Below, piece by piece: positions 1 through 5,057 of a DNA stretch of 5,057 bases (within the stretch, counting starts at the first letter, position 1; each line of letters starts with the position of its first letter). Source of the stretch: Acidimicrobiia bacterium (GTDB lineage: Bacteria; Actinomycetota; Acidimicrobiia; IMCC26256; BP-133); contig JAICYE010000218.1 in assembly GCA_025934385.1 (NCBI GenBank), forward strand, positions 1-5,057. Direction: 5' to 3'. The notes beneath the pieces are model-generated. The model was not told the DNA's origin. It searched no databases and worked only from the letters and a program-made list of their open reading frames with translations. A program made the position numbers and the translations under genes.

Positions 1-2059
1 CGACGACCCGGGCCTTGGCCTCCAGCTGGGCCCGGCTGGGCAGCGGCGCCGCCTCGGAGAACGGCAGCGGCGGAACGTCCTTGACCGCCTCGGCCATGAA
101 GTCGTGCCAGATCATCGACGGCAGGCTGCCGCCGACCACGTGGTCGACACCGTGCACGTTGGCCATCGCCACGTTGGCCCGGGGGTAGCCCATCCACACC
201 GCCGTCGACAGCGTCGGGGTGTAGCCGACGAACCAGGCGTTCTCCCAGTTCTCCGACGTGCCGGTCTTGCCCGCCGCCGGGCGGCCGATGTCGGCCCGGC
301 GTCCGGTGCCCTTGGCGATGACGCCCTGGAGGATGGCGGTGACATTGTCGGCCACCGGCCCGGACAGCACCCGCTGCCCGGCGGGTGTGCGGTTGTCCTC
401 CACCGTGTCGCCGTGGGCGCCGAGGATCCGCACCACCGGCGTCGGCTCGACCCGTTGGCCGTGATCGGCGAAGACGCCGTAGGCCGAGGCCATCTCCAGC
501 GGCGAGACCTCCTGGGTGCCGATGGCCAACACGCCGTAGAGCTTCTGGCTGAGGTCGATGCCCTTGATGCCCATCCGCAGGGCCAGTTCGGCCGTCGGCC
601 GTACGCCGACGTCGGCGATGAGCTGGGCGAAGACGGTGTTGATCGACTTCTGCGTGGCGGTGCGGAGGTCGACCCAGCCGTAGGACTGGTGGCCGTAGTT
701 GTGGACGGGCTTGTCGAACCCCCGGGGCTGCACCGCCGACGGCCCCCGGTAGCGCTTGTCGGGCGTGAACCCCGACTCGAACGCCTTGGCCAGCACGAAC
801 GGCTTGAACGACGAGCCGGCCTGGCGGCCGGAACCCCCGCCGAGCCGGCCGAGGGCCAGGTTGACCTGGGAGGTGTCCCAGTTGCGGCCCCCGACCAGCG
901 CCCGGACGAACCCGGTCTGCGGCTCGACGGCCACCAGCGCCGCTTCCGGGTCCTTCGGGTTGTCGAGGCGGGCGACGGCGGCATCGGCGGCGTCCTGCAG
1001 ATGTTGATCGAGCGTCGTCTCGATCCGGAGGCTGCCGCCGTAGACCTGTTGCGGCGTATAGCCCTTCACGTTGAGCAGGTAGGTGCGGAGGTAGTCCATG
1101 AAGAAGGGGTAGTGCGTTTCCGGCCGGGGCGGCGGGTGCACCACCGGGCGCTCGGCCCGGGCCGCGGCCAGCTCGTCGGGCGTGGCAAGGCGGTAGCGGG
1201 CCAGCAGGTCGAGCACCAGGAGGCGGCGGTGCTCGGCCAGTGCCGGGTTCGCCCGGGGCGAGTAGAGGCTGGGGGCGGGGATCACCCCGGCCAGCAGCGC
1301 CGCTTCCGACATCGTCAGTTCCCTGGCCGGCTTGCGGAAGTAGGACTGGCTGGCCGCCTCGACGCCGAAGGTCGACTCACCGAGATAGACGGTGTTGAGG
1401 TAGCGGGCCAGGATCTCGTCTTTGGAGTAGACCCGTTCGGCCTGCACGGCCAGCAGCGCTTCCTTGGCCTTGCGGCCGATGGTGCGCTCGCTGCCGGTGT
1501 AGAGGTTGCGGATCAGCTGCTGAGTGATGGTGGAGGCGCCCTGCACGTAGCGCCCGGCCCGCAGGTCGGTGTGGAGCGCCCGCACGATGCCCTGCCAGTC
1601 GACGCCCCGGTGATGGAAGAAGCGGTGGTCCTCGGCCGCCACCACCGCCCGCCGGATGGTGTCGGGGATGTCCTTGGCCGAGATCTCCACCTGGCTCTCG
1701 GCGCCCTTGAACTGGCCGATCGGCGTGCCGTCGAGGGCGTAGACCGTCGAGGCCTGCGCCGCCGGCTGGGGCCGTTCCTCGGGGAGGTTGACCGGCAGAG
1801 GGAGGAGCACGTAGGTGGCCACGGCGGTGACGGCGGCCACCAGGGCCACCACGACGACGACGACGCTCGTGACACTCAGTTTGAAGACGGTCCGGAGCGC
1901 GCCGAGCGCCGCTCGCATGGGCGTGAATCGCGGGCCGAGCCGGTGGGCGATGGGCGCCGCGCCGGCTGCGCTGGCCGCGCTGGCCGCGCCGGTCGGAGGC
2001 AAGGCCAGTTCGGCGTTGGTCGCCGACAACCCCTTCCTCCCCCGGGAAAGGACACTCAT
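1..2059 (-). CDS. Class A penicillin-binding protein (bifunctional glycosyltransferase/transpeptidase), C-terminus cut by window edge
   Basis: Reading the minus strand from the ATG at 2059 gives at least 686 residues without a stop, so the gene continues past position 1. This enzyme family polymerises lipid II into glycan strands and cross-links the stem peptides outside the membrane. Seen in order: a cytoplasmic Ala/Gly-rich tail of about 60 residues; one membrane segment (about 62-86, including six consecutive Val); a GT51 glycosyltransferase domain (about 110-290) with EDHRFFHHRG holding the catalytic Glu143 and GASTITQQ at 174-181; and a transpeptidase domain with SSFK (catalytic Ser416, Lys419), SIN at 472-474 and KTGT at 598-601. 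All catalytic motifs are intact and the frame is unbroken. The missing end may hold only a short linker or tail. The start is uncertain: the ATG lacks a Shine-Dalgarno sequence, whereas an in-frame TTG at 2029 follows a strong one. The family call is firm; which paralogue it is (PonA/Pbp1a type) cannot be decided here. Confidence 0.96.
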   Translation of the reverse strand, partial: MSVLSRGRKGLSATNAELALPPTGAASAASAAGAAPIAHRLGPRFTPMRAALGALRTVFKLSVTSVVVVVVALVAAVTAVATYVLLPLPVNLPEERPQPAAQASTVYALDGTPIGQFKGAESQVEISAKDIPDTIRRAVVAAEDHRFFHHRGVDWQGIVRALHTDLRAGRYVQGASTITQQLIRNLYTGSERTIGRKAKEALLAVQAERVYSKDEILARYLNTVYLGESTFGVEAASQSYFRKPARELTMSEAALLAGVIPAPSLYSPRANPALAEHRRLLVLDLLARYRLATPDELAAARAERPVVHPPPRPETHYPFFMDYLRTYLLNVKGYTPQQVYGGSLRIETTLDQHLQDAADAAVARLDNPKDPEAALVAVEPQTGFVRALVGGRNWDTSQVNLALGRLGGGSGRQAGSSFKPFVLAKAFESGFTPDKRYRGPSAVQPRGFDKPVHNYGHQSYGWVDLRTATQKSINTVFAQLIADVGVRPTAELALRMGIKGIDLSQKLYGVLAIGTQEVSPLEMASAYGVFADHGQRVEPTPVVRILGAHGDTVEDNRTPAGQRVLSGPVADNVTAILQGVIAKGTGRRADIGRPAAGKTGTSENWENAWFVGYTPTLSTAVWMGYPRANVAMANVHGVDHVVGGSLPSMIWHDFMAEAVKDVPPLPFSEAAPLPSRAQLEAKARVV
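2030..2043 (-). promoter_or_regulatory. Strong Shine-Dalgarno-like purine run before an internal in-frame TTG of the PBP gene
   Basis: On the minus strand GGGGGAGGAAGGGG ends directly at an in-frame TTG (2029-2027), with GGAGGA spaced 5 nt from it. The outer ATG at 2059 has no comparable sequence within 15 nt upstream. If this is the real ribosome binding site, the penicillin-binding protein starts at the TTG and is 10 residues shorter. The purine run also encodes the Gly-Arg-Lys-Gly stretch of the longer form, so it could be coincidental. Confidence 0.5.
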
Positions 2060-2174
2060 ACTGTCGCCGGGCCCCAGCCTGCTCTTCGCAGCCCTTCCTC
2101 CGTGCTCAAGAGTCCCACAACGTTCGGGCTTCGTCCATGGATCCGGCGGTGCCCTGCGCCTACGCTGGGGAACC
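2060..2174. promoter_or_regulatory. Divergent intergenic region between the PBP and cupredoxin genes
   Basis: These 115 bp separate two genes transcribed away from each other, so promoters for both should lie here. The rightward side has a TACGCT box, listed separately. For the leftward gene I see no clear -35/-10 pair. No gene-sized open frame with a credible start is present, and I see no strong inverted repeat. Confidence 0.5.
2161..2166 (+). promoter_or_regulatory. Putative -10 box (TACGCT) for the cupredoxin gene
   Basis: TACGCT fits the actinobacterial TANNNT -10 pattern and ends 8 nt before the GTG start. Transcription would then begin at or next to the start codon, giving a leaderless mRNA. 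No good -35 hexamer lies 16-19 nt upstream. A GGGG at 2167-2170 is only 4 nt from the GTG, too close for a good ribosome binding site. Confidence 0.4.
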
Positions 2175-2687
2175 GTGAAACTCATTGCACACACCATCAA
2201 AGCCACGGTGCTCACCGGGCTGCTCGTCCTGGCGCTACCGGCCGTCGGCCGGGCCGGCGCCGAGGCGGGCACCGTCGAACTCACAATGTCGAACTTCCGC
2301 TTCTGCGCCGGCCCGACGTGCTCGCCGACCGACCAGGGTTACGTGCGAACCAAGAACGGTCCGGTGGCCGGCACCGACAACCCGACCGCGGTCGTCGACG
2401 TCCCCGAGGGCGCCACCGTCCGTTGGACCTACCGCGATGTCGGGCCCGGGTCCTGCGACTTCTTCTCGCAGTGCCCCGGCCACAACGTGCACATCGAGGA
2501 CGGCTCGGCCGACGGCGCCAAACGCGGCTTCGTCAAGGCCCGGAGCGGCGCCGGCGTCGTCACCTTCCCGATCAACCAGCCGGCGGGGACGCTCATCCGC
2601 TACTTCTGCAGCGTGAACCAGCACTACCAGCTGGGGATGACCGGCCTGCTCCGGGTCGTTCCGGCCGGGGGTGGCAAGGCAGGCTGA
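2175..2687 (+). CDS. Exported cupredoxin (plastocyanin/azurin-like blue copper protein) with extra cysteines
   Basis: The gene encodes 170 residues from a GTG start. Residues 1-29 form a signal peptide: Lys2 and Lys9, a hydrophobic core VLTGLLVLALPAV, and a likely signal peptidase I site near AGA/EA. There is no lipobox. The mature part is a single cupredoxin-like beta domain. It has PEGATVRWTYRD (77-88), CPGHNVHIED (100-109) and, near the end, FCSVNQHYQLGMTG (144-157). His103 or His106, Cys145, His150 and Met155 supply the usual type 1 copper ligands, so it probably carries electrons or binds copper outside the membrane. Four further cysteines (44, 49, 94, 100) are unusual and could form two disulfides. 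The GTG was chosen because the signal peptide follows it directly; the same frame stays open upstream only because of base composition. The partner protein is unknown, and neither neighbour suggests one. Confidence 0.85.
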   Translation: MKLIAHTIKATVLTGLLVLALPAVGRAGAEAGTVELTMSNFRFCAGPTCSPTDQGYVRTKNGPVAGTDNPTAVVDVPEGATVRWTYRDVGPGSCDFFSQCPGHNVHIEDGSADGAKRGFVKARSGAGVVTFPINQPAGTLIRYFCSVNQHYQLGMTGLLRVVPAGGGKAG

Positions 2688-2702
2688 CCGGGCGCTGACC
2701 GG
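2683..2702 (+). repeat. Tandem 9-bp direct repeat across the cupredoxin stop codon
   Basis: GCTGACCGG occurs at 2683-2691 and again at 2694-2702, a period of 11 bp. The first copy contains the cupredoxin TGA. It is probably a small local duplication. I see no U-tract or strong hairpin here that would act as a terminator. Confidence 0.6.
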
Positions 2703-2730
2703 CGGCTCGATCGCTTGCCGGACAATCGAG

Positions 2731-2760
2731 TTCACTTGCGAAACTGACTTCGGCTAGGGT
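2731..2760 (+). promoter_or_regulatory. Putative promoter of the LLM oxidoreductase-DUF302 operon
   Basis: TTCACT (2731-2736) and TAGGGT (2755-2760) are separated by 18 nt. TAGGGT fits the TANNNT -10 pattern of actinobacterial housekeeping promoters. Its last base lies 7 nt before the GTG at 2768, so transcripts would start at or next to that codon and be leaderless. The -35 match is only partial (4 of 6 to TTGACA). Confidence 0.45.
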
Positions 2761-2767
2761 GTCGGCC

Positions 2768-3802
2768 GTGCGGGTGGCGGTCGGTGTCGCAGCGGTGCTC
2801 ACGGCGGAGGACATCGACTTCGTCGTCGAGGCCGACCGGCTCGGCGCGCACTCGGTTTGGGTCCCCGAGGCCTGGGGGCAGGACGCCCTCACGCCGCTGG
2901 CCTACCTCGCCGCCCGGACGGGCCGCATCCGGCTCGGGTCGGGCATCGTCCAGCTCGGCGCCCGGACGCCGGCCAACCTGGCCATGTCGGCGCTGTCGCT
3001 CCAGGCCTTGTCCGGCAACCGGTTCCTGCTCGGCGTGGGCACGAGCGGGCCGCAGGTGATGGAAGGCTGGCACGGTGTGCGGTTCGGCTCGCCGCTGGCC
3101 GCCACCCGGGAGACGATCGAGATCGTCCGGAAGGTGGCAGCCGGCGAGCGGCTGGAGTACCACGGCCGCGTCTTCGACCTGCCGCTGCCCGGCGGCCCCG
3201 GCCGGGCGATCCGGTCGATGCTGGCGCCCTCGCCCGTCCCCGTCTACATCGCCGCCCTGGGGCCGAAGAACCTGGCCCTGACCGGCGAGATCGCCGACGG
3301 CTGGATCGGGAACGCCTTCCTGCCCGAGTGCGCCGAGGCGTTCCTGGAGTTTCTCCGGACCGGCGCGGCGGCCAGCGGGCGCTCTCTGGCCGCCCTCGAC
3401 CTCCTCATCCCGGTGGCGGTCGAGTTCACCGACGACGTCGACGAGGCCGCCGCCCGCCACGCCCGGGGCTACGCCTTCACCATCGGCGCCATGGGCGGCA
3501 AGGAGACGAACTTCTACAATGCCGCCTTCGCCCGGCAGGGCTTCGCCGACGACGTCGCCGCCGTGCAGTCCCTCTGGCTGGACGGGCGCCGGGAGGAGGC
3601 CGCCGGTCGCGTGCCGCTGGAGTTCGGCCTCAGGACCAACCTGCTGGGGACGCCGGCGATGGTGAAGGACCGGCTCCGGCTCTACCGGGCGGCGGGCATC
3701 ACCACTCTGCAGGCCAAGCTGGCCGGCGACGTCCGGTCCAAGCTCGACACCCTCGCTCTGCTCATCGATCTCGTCAACGAAGTCAACGAGGAGGAACCAT
3801 GA
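2768..3802 (+). CDS. F420-type LLM-class oxidoreductase, Rv3520c-like family
   Basis: The product has 344 residues and the shape of a luciferase-like monooxygenase TIM barrel. Many members of this group use reduced coenzyme F420 for hydride transfer; others use FMN. Visible family landmarks are the first strand RVAVGVA, HSVWVPEAWGQDALTPL (28-44), RIRLGSGIVQLGARTPA (53-69), LSGNRFLLGVGTSGPQVMEGW (81-101) and LGPKNLALTGEIADGW (164-179). The EAWG/ARTPA/SGPQV/GPKN pattern recalls the mycobacterial Rv3520c family from memory. Cofactor and substrate are inferred, not shown. Start choice: the GTG at 2768 is preferred over the in-frame GTG at 2759, because the likely -10 box at 2755-2760 overlaps the latter and residues VRVAVGV fit the usual first strand. 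The stop overlaps the next gene's ATG (ATGA), which implies one operon and coupled translation. No frameshift or truncation is seen. Confidence 0.9.
   Translation: MRVAVGVAAVLTAEDIDFVVEADRLGAHSVWVPEAWGQDALTPLAYLAARTGRIRLGSGIVQLGARTPANLAMSALSLQALSGNRFLLGVGTSGPQVMEGWHGVRFGSPLAATRETIEIVRKVAAGERLEYHGRVFDLPLPGGPGRAIRSMLAPSPVPVYIAALGPKNLALTGEIADGWIGNAFLPECAEAFLEFLRTGAAASGRSLAALDLLIPVAVEFTDDVDEAAARHARGYAFTIGAMGGKETNFYNAAFARQGFADDVAAVQSLWLDGRREEAAGRVPLEFGLRTNLLGTPAMVKDRLRLYRAAGITTLQAKLAGDVRSKLDTLALLIDLVNEVNEEEP
3788..3796 (+). promoter_or_regulatory. Strong ribosome binding site for the DUF302 gene
   Basis: GAGGAGGAA contains a full AGGAGG (3789-3794) spaced 4 nt from the ATG at 3799. It lies inside the end of the oxidoreductase frame, where it encodes the Glu-Glu-Glu tail. 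Together with the ATGA overlap it fixes the DUF302 start. Confidence 0.85.
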
Positions 3803-4302
3803 CCTGGTCCGCCGTCCCCCGCACCGTCGACCGTCTGATCGTCGACATCGACGCCCCCTTCGACGAGTTCCGGGCCCGCTACGAGGCGGCGGTCCCGGCC
3901 TACGACCTCACCGGCCTGACGGAGGTCACCGACTGGAGCGACGTGCAGGCCGACGCCGACCGGGCCGCCCCCAACGGATTCCTGCGCTACGGCACCATCG
4001 AGGCCGGCCCGCTCTTCGCCATCGCCGGCCACAAGGCCCGCTCGGTCGTCTATCTCATGGGCAACCACACGATCGCCGAGACGATGTACGGCCACGATCC
4101 CGGCATCATGCTCTACGCCCCGCTCCGCACCGTCCTCTACGAGGACGGCAACGGCGGCACCCACTTCGCCATCGACCGGCCGAGCCACCAGTTCGGCAGC
4201 TTCGGCGACCCCGACATCGCCGCCACCGGCCGCCTCCTCGACGCCAAGCTCGCCGCGCTGTTCAACGCCCTCGGCCTCGCCGTCCCCGACGGCCTGACCT
4301 GA
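3799..4302 (+). CDS. DUF302 family protein, translationally coupled to the LLM oxidoreductase
   Basis: The product has 167 residues, with no signal peptide or membrane segment, so it is probably cytoplasmic. It matches DUF302 (a small alpha/beta domain of unknown function) by its overall pattern. The N-terminal part has RLIVDIDAPFDEFRARYEAAVP (12-33). The core has YLMGNHTIAETMYGHDPGIM (85-104), YAPLRTVLYED (106-116) and GGTHFAIDRPSHQFGSFGDP (119-138). A final helix, LLDAKLAALFNALGL, closes the domain. The typical DUF302 landmarks (GNHTIAE, APLR, the RPS segment and the FGDP turn) are all present. The ATG overlaps the oxidoreductase stop by 4 nt and has a strong ribosome binding site, so the two proteins are probably made in balanced amounts and may act together. 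No catalytic role can be read from the sequence. His78, His90, His99, His122 and His130 could in principle bind a metal or ligand, but that is speculative. Confidence 0.85.
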   Translation: MTWSAVPRTVDRLIVDIDAPFDEFRARYEAAVPAYDLTGLTEVTDWSDVQADADRAAPNGFLRYGTIEAGPLFAIAGHKARSVVYLMGNHTIAETMYGHDPGIMLYAPLRTVLYEDGNGGTHFAIDRPSHQFGSFGDPDIAATGRLLDAKLAALFNALGLAVPDGLT

Positions 4303-4336
4303 CCCGCCCCGCCGCCGGCATTCCAGCGCTGTTCCC

Positions 4337-4356
4337 CAGCACCACCCGTGGTGCTG
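4337..4356 (+). terminator. Perfect hairpin downstream of the LLM-DUF302 operon, possible terminator
   Basis: CAGCACCAC, a CC spacer and GTGGTGCTG form a perfect inverted repeat 34 nt after the DUF302 stop. As RNA it gives an 8-bp stem with a 4-nt loop. A second, weaker hairpin (4358-4374, GCCCT-CAT-AGGGC core) follows at once. There is no U-tract, so a classical intrinsic terminator is not shown; U-less hairpin terminators are known in actinobacteria. Confidence 0.4.
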
Positions 4357-4378
4357 AAGGCCCTCATAGGGCTTCGAT

Positions 4379-4392
4379 CACGACCGGTCGTG
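4379..4392. repeat. Perfect 14-bp palindrome, possible operator
   Basis: CACGACCGGTCGTG is self-complementary over all 14 bases, the size and symmetry of a dimeric repressor site. It lies about 60 bp before the ltrA start. It overlaps another inverted repeat, CGTGCC-GA-GGCACG (4389-4402). No regulator gene is in the window, so an operator role is inference; a hairpin role is equally possible. Confidence 0.35.
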
Positions 4393-4402
4393 CCGAGGCA
4401 CG
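4389..4402. repeat. Inverted repeat overlapping the 14-bp palindrome
   Basis: CGTGCC and GGCACG are perfect inverted arms around GA. The left arm shares CGTG with the palindrome at 4379-4392, so as RNA the two hairpins would exclude each other. Confidence 0.45.
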
Positions 4403-4442
4403 GACCTGACCTCCTGGAGCGACTCCTTCCGACCTGAGCACG

Positions 4443-4448
4443 CACAAT
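4443..4448 (+). promoter_or_regulatory. Weak candidate -10 box (CACAAT) for ltrA
   Basis: CACAAT differs from TANNNT only in the first base and ends 6 nt before the ATG at 4455. The ltrA start has no Shine-Dalgarno sequence, so a leaderless transcript is possible. No convincing -35 is seen. Confidence 0.25.
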
Positions 4449-4454
4449 GGGCCG

Positions 4455-5057
4455 ATGCAACTCCATGTGCCCATGGTCGGGCGGGATCCGGCCGAGACCC
4501 ACCGCACCTCGACGCCGCTCGAGCTCTTCTTCGACCTCGTCTTCGTGGTGGCCGTGTCGCAGGCCGCGTCGGCGCTCCACCACGGCCTCGTCGACGGGCA
4601 CGCCGGCGAGGCGATCACCGGCTTCCCGCTGGCGTTCTTCGGGGTGTGGTGGGCGTGGATGAACTTCACCTGGTTCGCCTCGGCCTACGACACCGACGAC
4701 GTCGTCTACCGCCTCGCCGTACTGGTCCAGATCACCGGCGCGCTGATCCTCGCCGCCGGAGTCCCCCGGGCCATGGCCCACCGGGACTTCGGCATCATGG
4801 TGCTCGGCTATGTCACCATGCGCCTGGGCCTGGTGGGGCAGTGGCTGCGGGCCGCCGCCTTCCATGAGGACGGGCGGGCCTGTGCCATCCGCTACGCCGC
4901 GGGCGTCACCGTGGCCCAGATCGGCTGGGCGGCCAGCCTCGCCCTGCCGGACAGGGCCGCCACCGTCGCCTTCCTCCTGCTGGTGGCGCTGGAGCTGGCC
5001 GTGCCGTTCTGGGCCGAGGCCCACAACCGCACGCCCTGGCATCCCGGTCACATCGCC
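4455..5057 (+). CDS. ltrA: LtrA-family (low temperature requirement protein A) membrane protein, 3' part cut by window edge
   Basis: The first 201 residues are present and the frame is open at the right edge. LtrA proteins are usually roughly 360-420 residues, so about half is seen. The family is an integral membrane protein named from a Listeria cold-growth locus; its biochemical role is not established. Diagnostic segments are STPLELFFDLVFVVAVSQAA (19-38), FFGVWWAWMNFTWFASAYDTDD (61-82) and YRLAVLVQITGALILAAGVP (85-104). Hydrophobic stretches at about 24-40, 57-77, 87-107, 112-132, 147-164 and 170-186 look like membrane helices, the first with the charged Glu23 and Asp27 typical of the family. 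The ATG at 4455 is chosen because the conserved N-terminal block follows about 18 residues later; Met7 is an alternative. There is no ribosome binding site. The preceding intergenic repeats suggest it is transcribed separately from the DUF302 operon. Confidence 0.9.
   Translation, partial: MQLHVPMVGRDPAETHRTSTPLELFFDLVFVVAVSQAASALHHGLVDGHAGEAITGFPLAFFGVWWAWMNFTWFASAYDTDDVVYRLAVLVQITGALILAAGVPRAMAHRDFGIMVLGYVTMRLGLVGQWLRAAAFHEDGRACAIRYAAGVTVAQIGWAASLALPDRAATVAFLLLVALELAVPFWAEAHNRTPWHPGHIA

Larger units (their letters stand above)
4303..4454. other. Intergenic region rich in inverted repeats
   Basis: These 152 bp between the DUF302 stop and the ltrA start contain no credible gene. They hold at least four inverted repeats: 4337-4356, 4358-4374, and the overlapping pair 4379-4392 and 4389-4402. 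Shorter ones, such as CTCCTGGAG at 4411-4419, are also present. Terminator, operator and promoter functions could all lie here. Confidence 0.6.

Noticed and set aside
800..860. Apparent GGGSG insertion before the SSFK motif of the penicillin-binding protein
   Set aside because: A Gly-rich stretch before the active-site serine is, as I recall, common in actinobacterial class A penicillin-binding proteins, so it is not treated as unusual.
1815..2174. Upstream in-frame extension of the cupredoxin open frame
   Set aside because: It overlaps the start of the divergent penicillin-binding protein gene and would bury the signal peptide about 120 residues into the protein.
104..2698. An 864-residue open frame on the plus strand opposite the penicillin-binding protein
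   Set aside because: It is Arg/Gly/His/Val-rich with no recognisable domain, runs antisense through an intact catalytic gene and then out of frame through the cupredoxin gene. Long antisense frames are expected at this GC content.
2699..2721. CCGGC...GCCGG inverted repeat after the cupredoxin stop as a terminator
   Set aside because: Only 5 bp of stem around a 13-nt loop and no T-tract; too weak to call.
2732..3460. A 242-residue minus-strand open frame opposite the LLM oxidoreductase
   Set aside because: Low-complexity composition and no family resemblance; the plus-strand frame carries clear LLM motifs throughout.
4137..5051. A 304-residue minus-strand open frame opposite the DUF302 and ltrA genes
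   Set aside because: It spans two real genes and their intergenic region and reads as His/Gly/Arg-rich shadow sequence.

Overview
The window is GC-rich DNA. It shows strong third-position G/C bias, GTG starts, TANNNT-type -10 boxes close to start codons, and a member of the coenzyme F420-type luciferase-like monooxygenase (LLM) oxidoreductases. Together these point to a chromosomal segment of an actinobacterium (Actinomycetota). An acidimicrobial-type lineage is possible, but that is a guess. I see no mobile element, CRISPR array, tRNA or rRNA. Long open frames opposite the real genes are by-products of the base composition.

Layout: positions 1-2059 on the minus strand encode most of a bifunctional class A penicillin-binding protein (glycosyltransferase plus transpeptidase). 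Its C-terminus runs off the left edge. A gap of about 115 bp separates it from a divergent plus-strand gene (2175-2687) for a small exported cupredoxin with a complete type 1 copper ligand set and four extra cysteines. After an 80 bp gap comes a two-gene plus-strand operon. It holds an F420-type LLM oxidoreductase resembling the Rv3520c family (2768-3802) and a DUF302 protein (3799-4302), joined by an ATGA stop/start overlap with a strong ribosome binding site. A 152 bp intergenic stretch dense in inverted repeats follows. Then the 5' half of an LtrA-family membrane protein (4455-5057) runs off the right edge.

How the genes relate: only the LLM oxidoreductase and DUF302 genes are clearly a unit. 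The penicillin-binding protein works in cell-wall assembly, the cupredoxin probably outside the membrane in electron transfer or copper handling, and LtrA in the membrane. Nothing in the sequence ties these to the LLM-DUF302 pair. The cupredoxin and LLM genes each have a TANNNT box 7-8 nt before the GTG and little or no Shine-Dalgarno sequence, which suggests leaderless transcripts. The DUF302 start instead carries a strong AGGAGG.

Most of the window is ordinary core-type sequence. The points most worth a second look are the coupled oxidoreductase/DUF302 pair, the cysteine-rich cupredoxin, the palindrome cluster before ltrA, and the two competing starts of the penicillin-binding protein. I do not see convincing evidence for a wholly new system.
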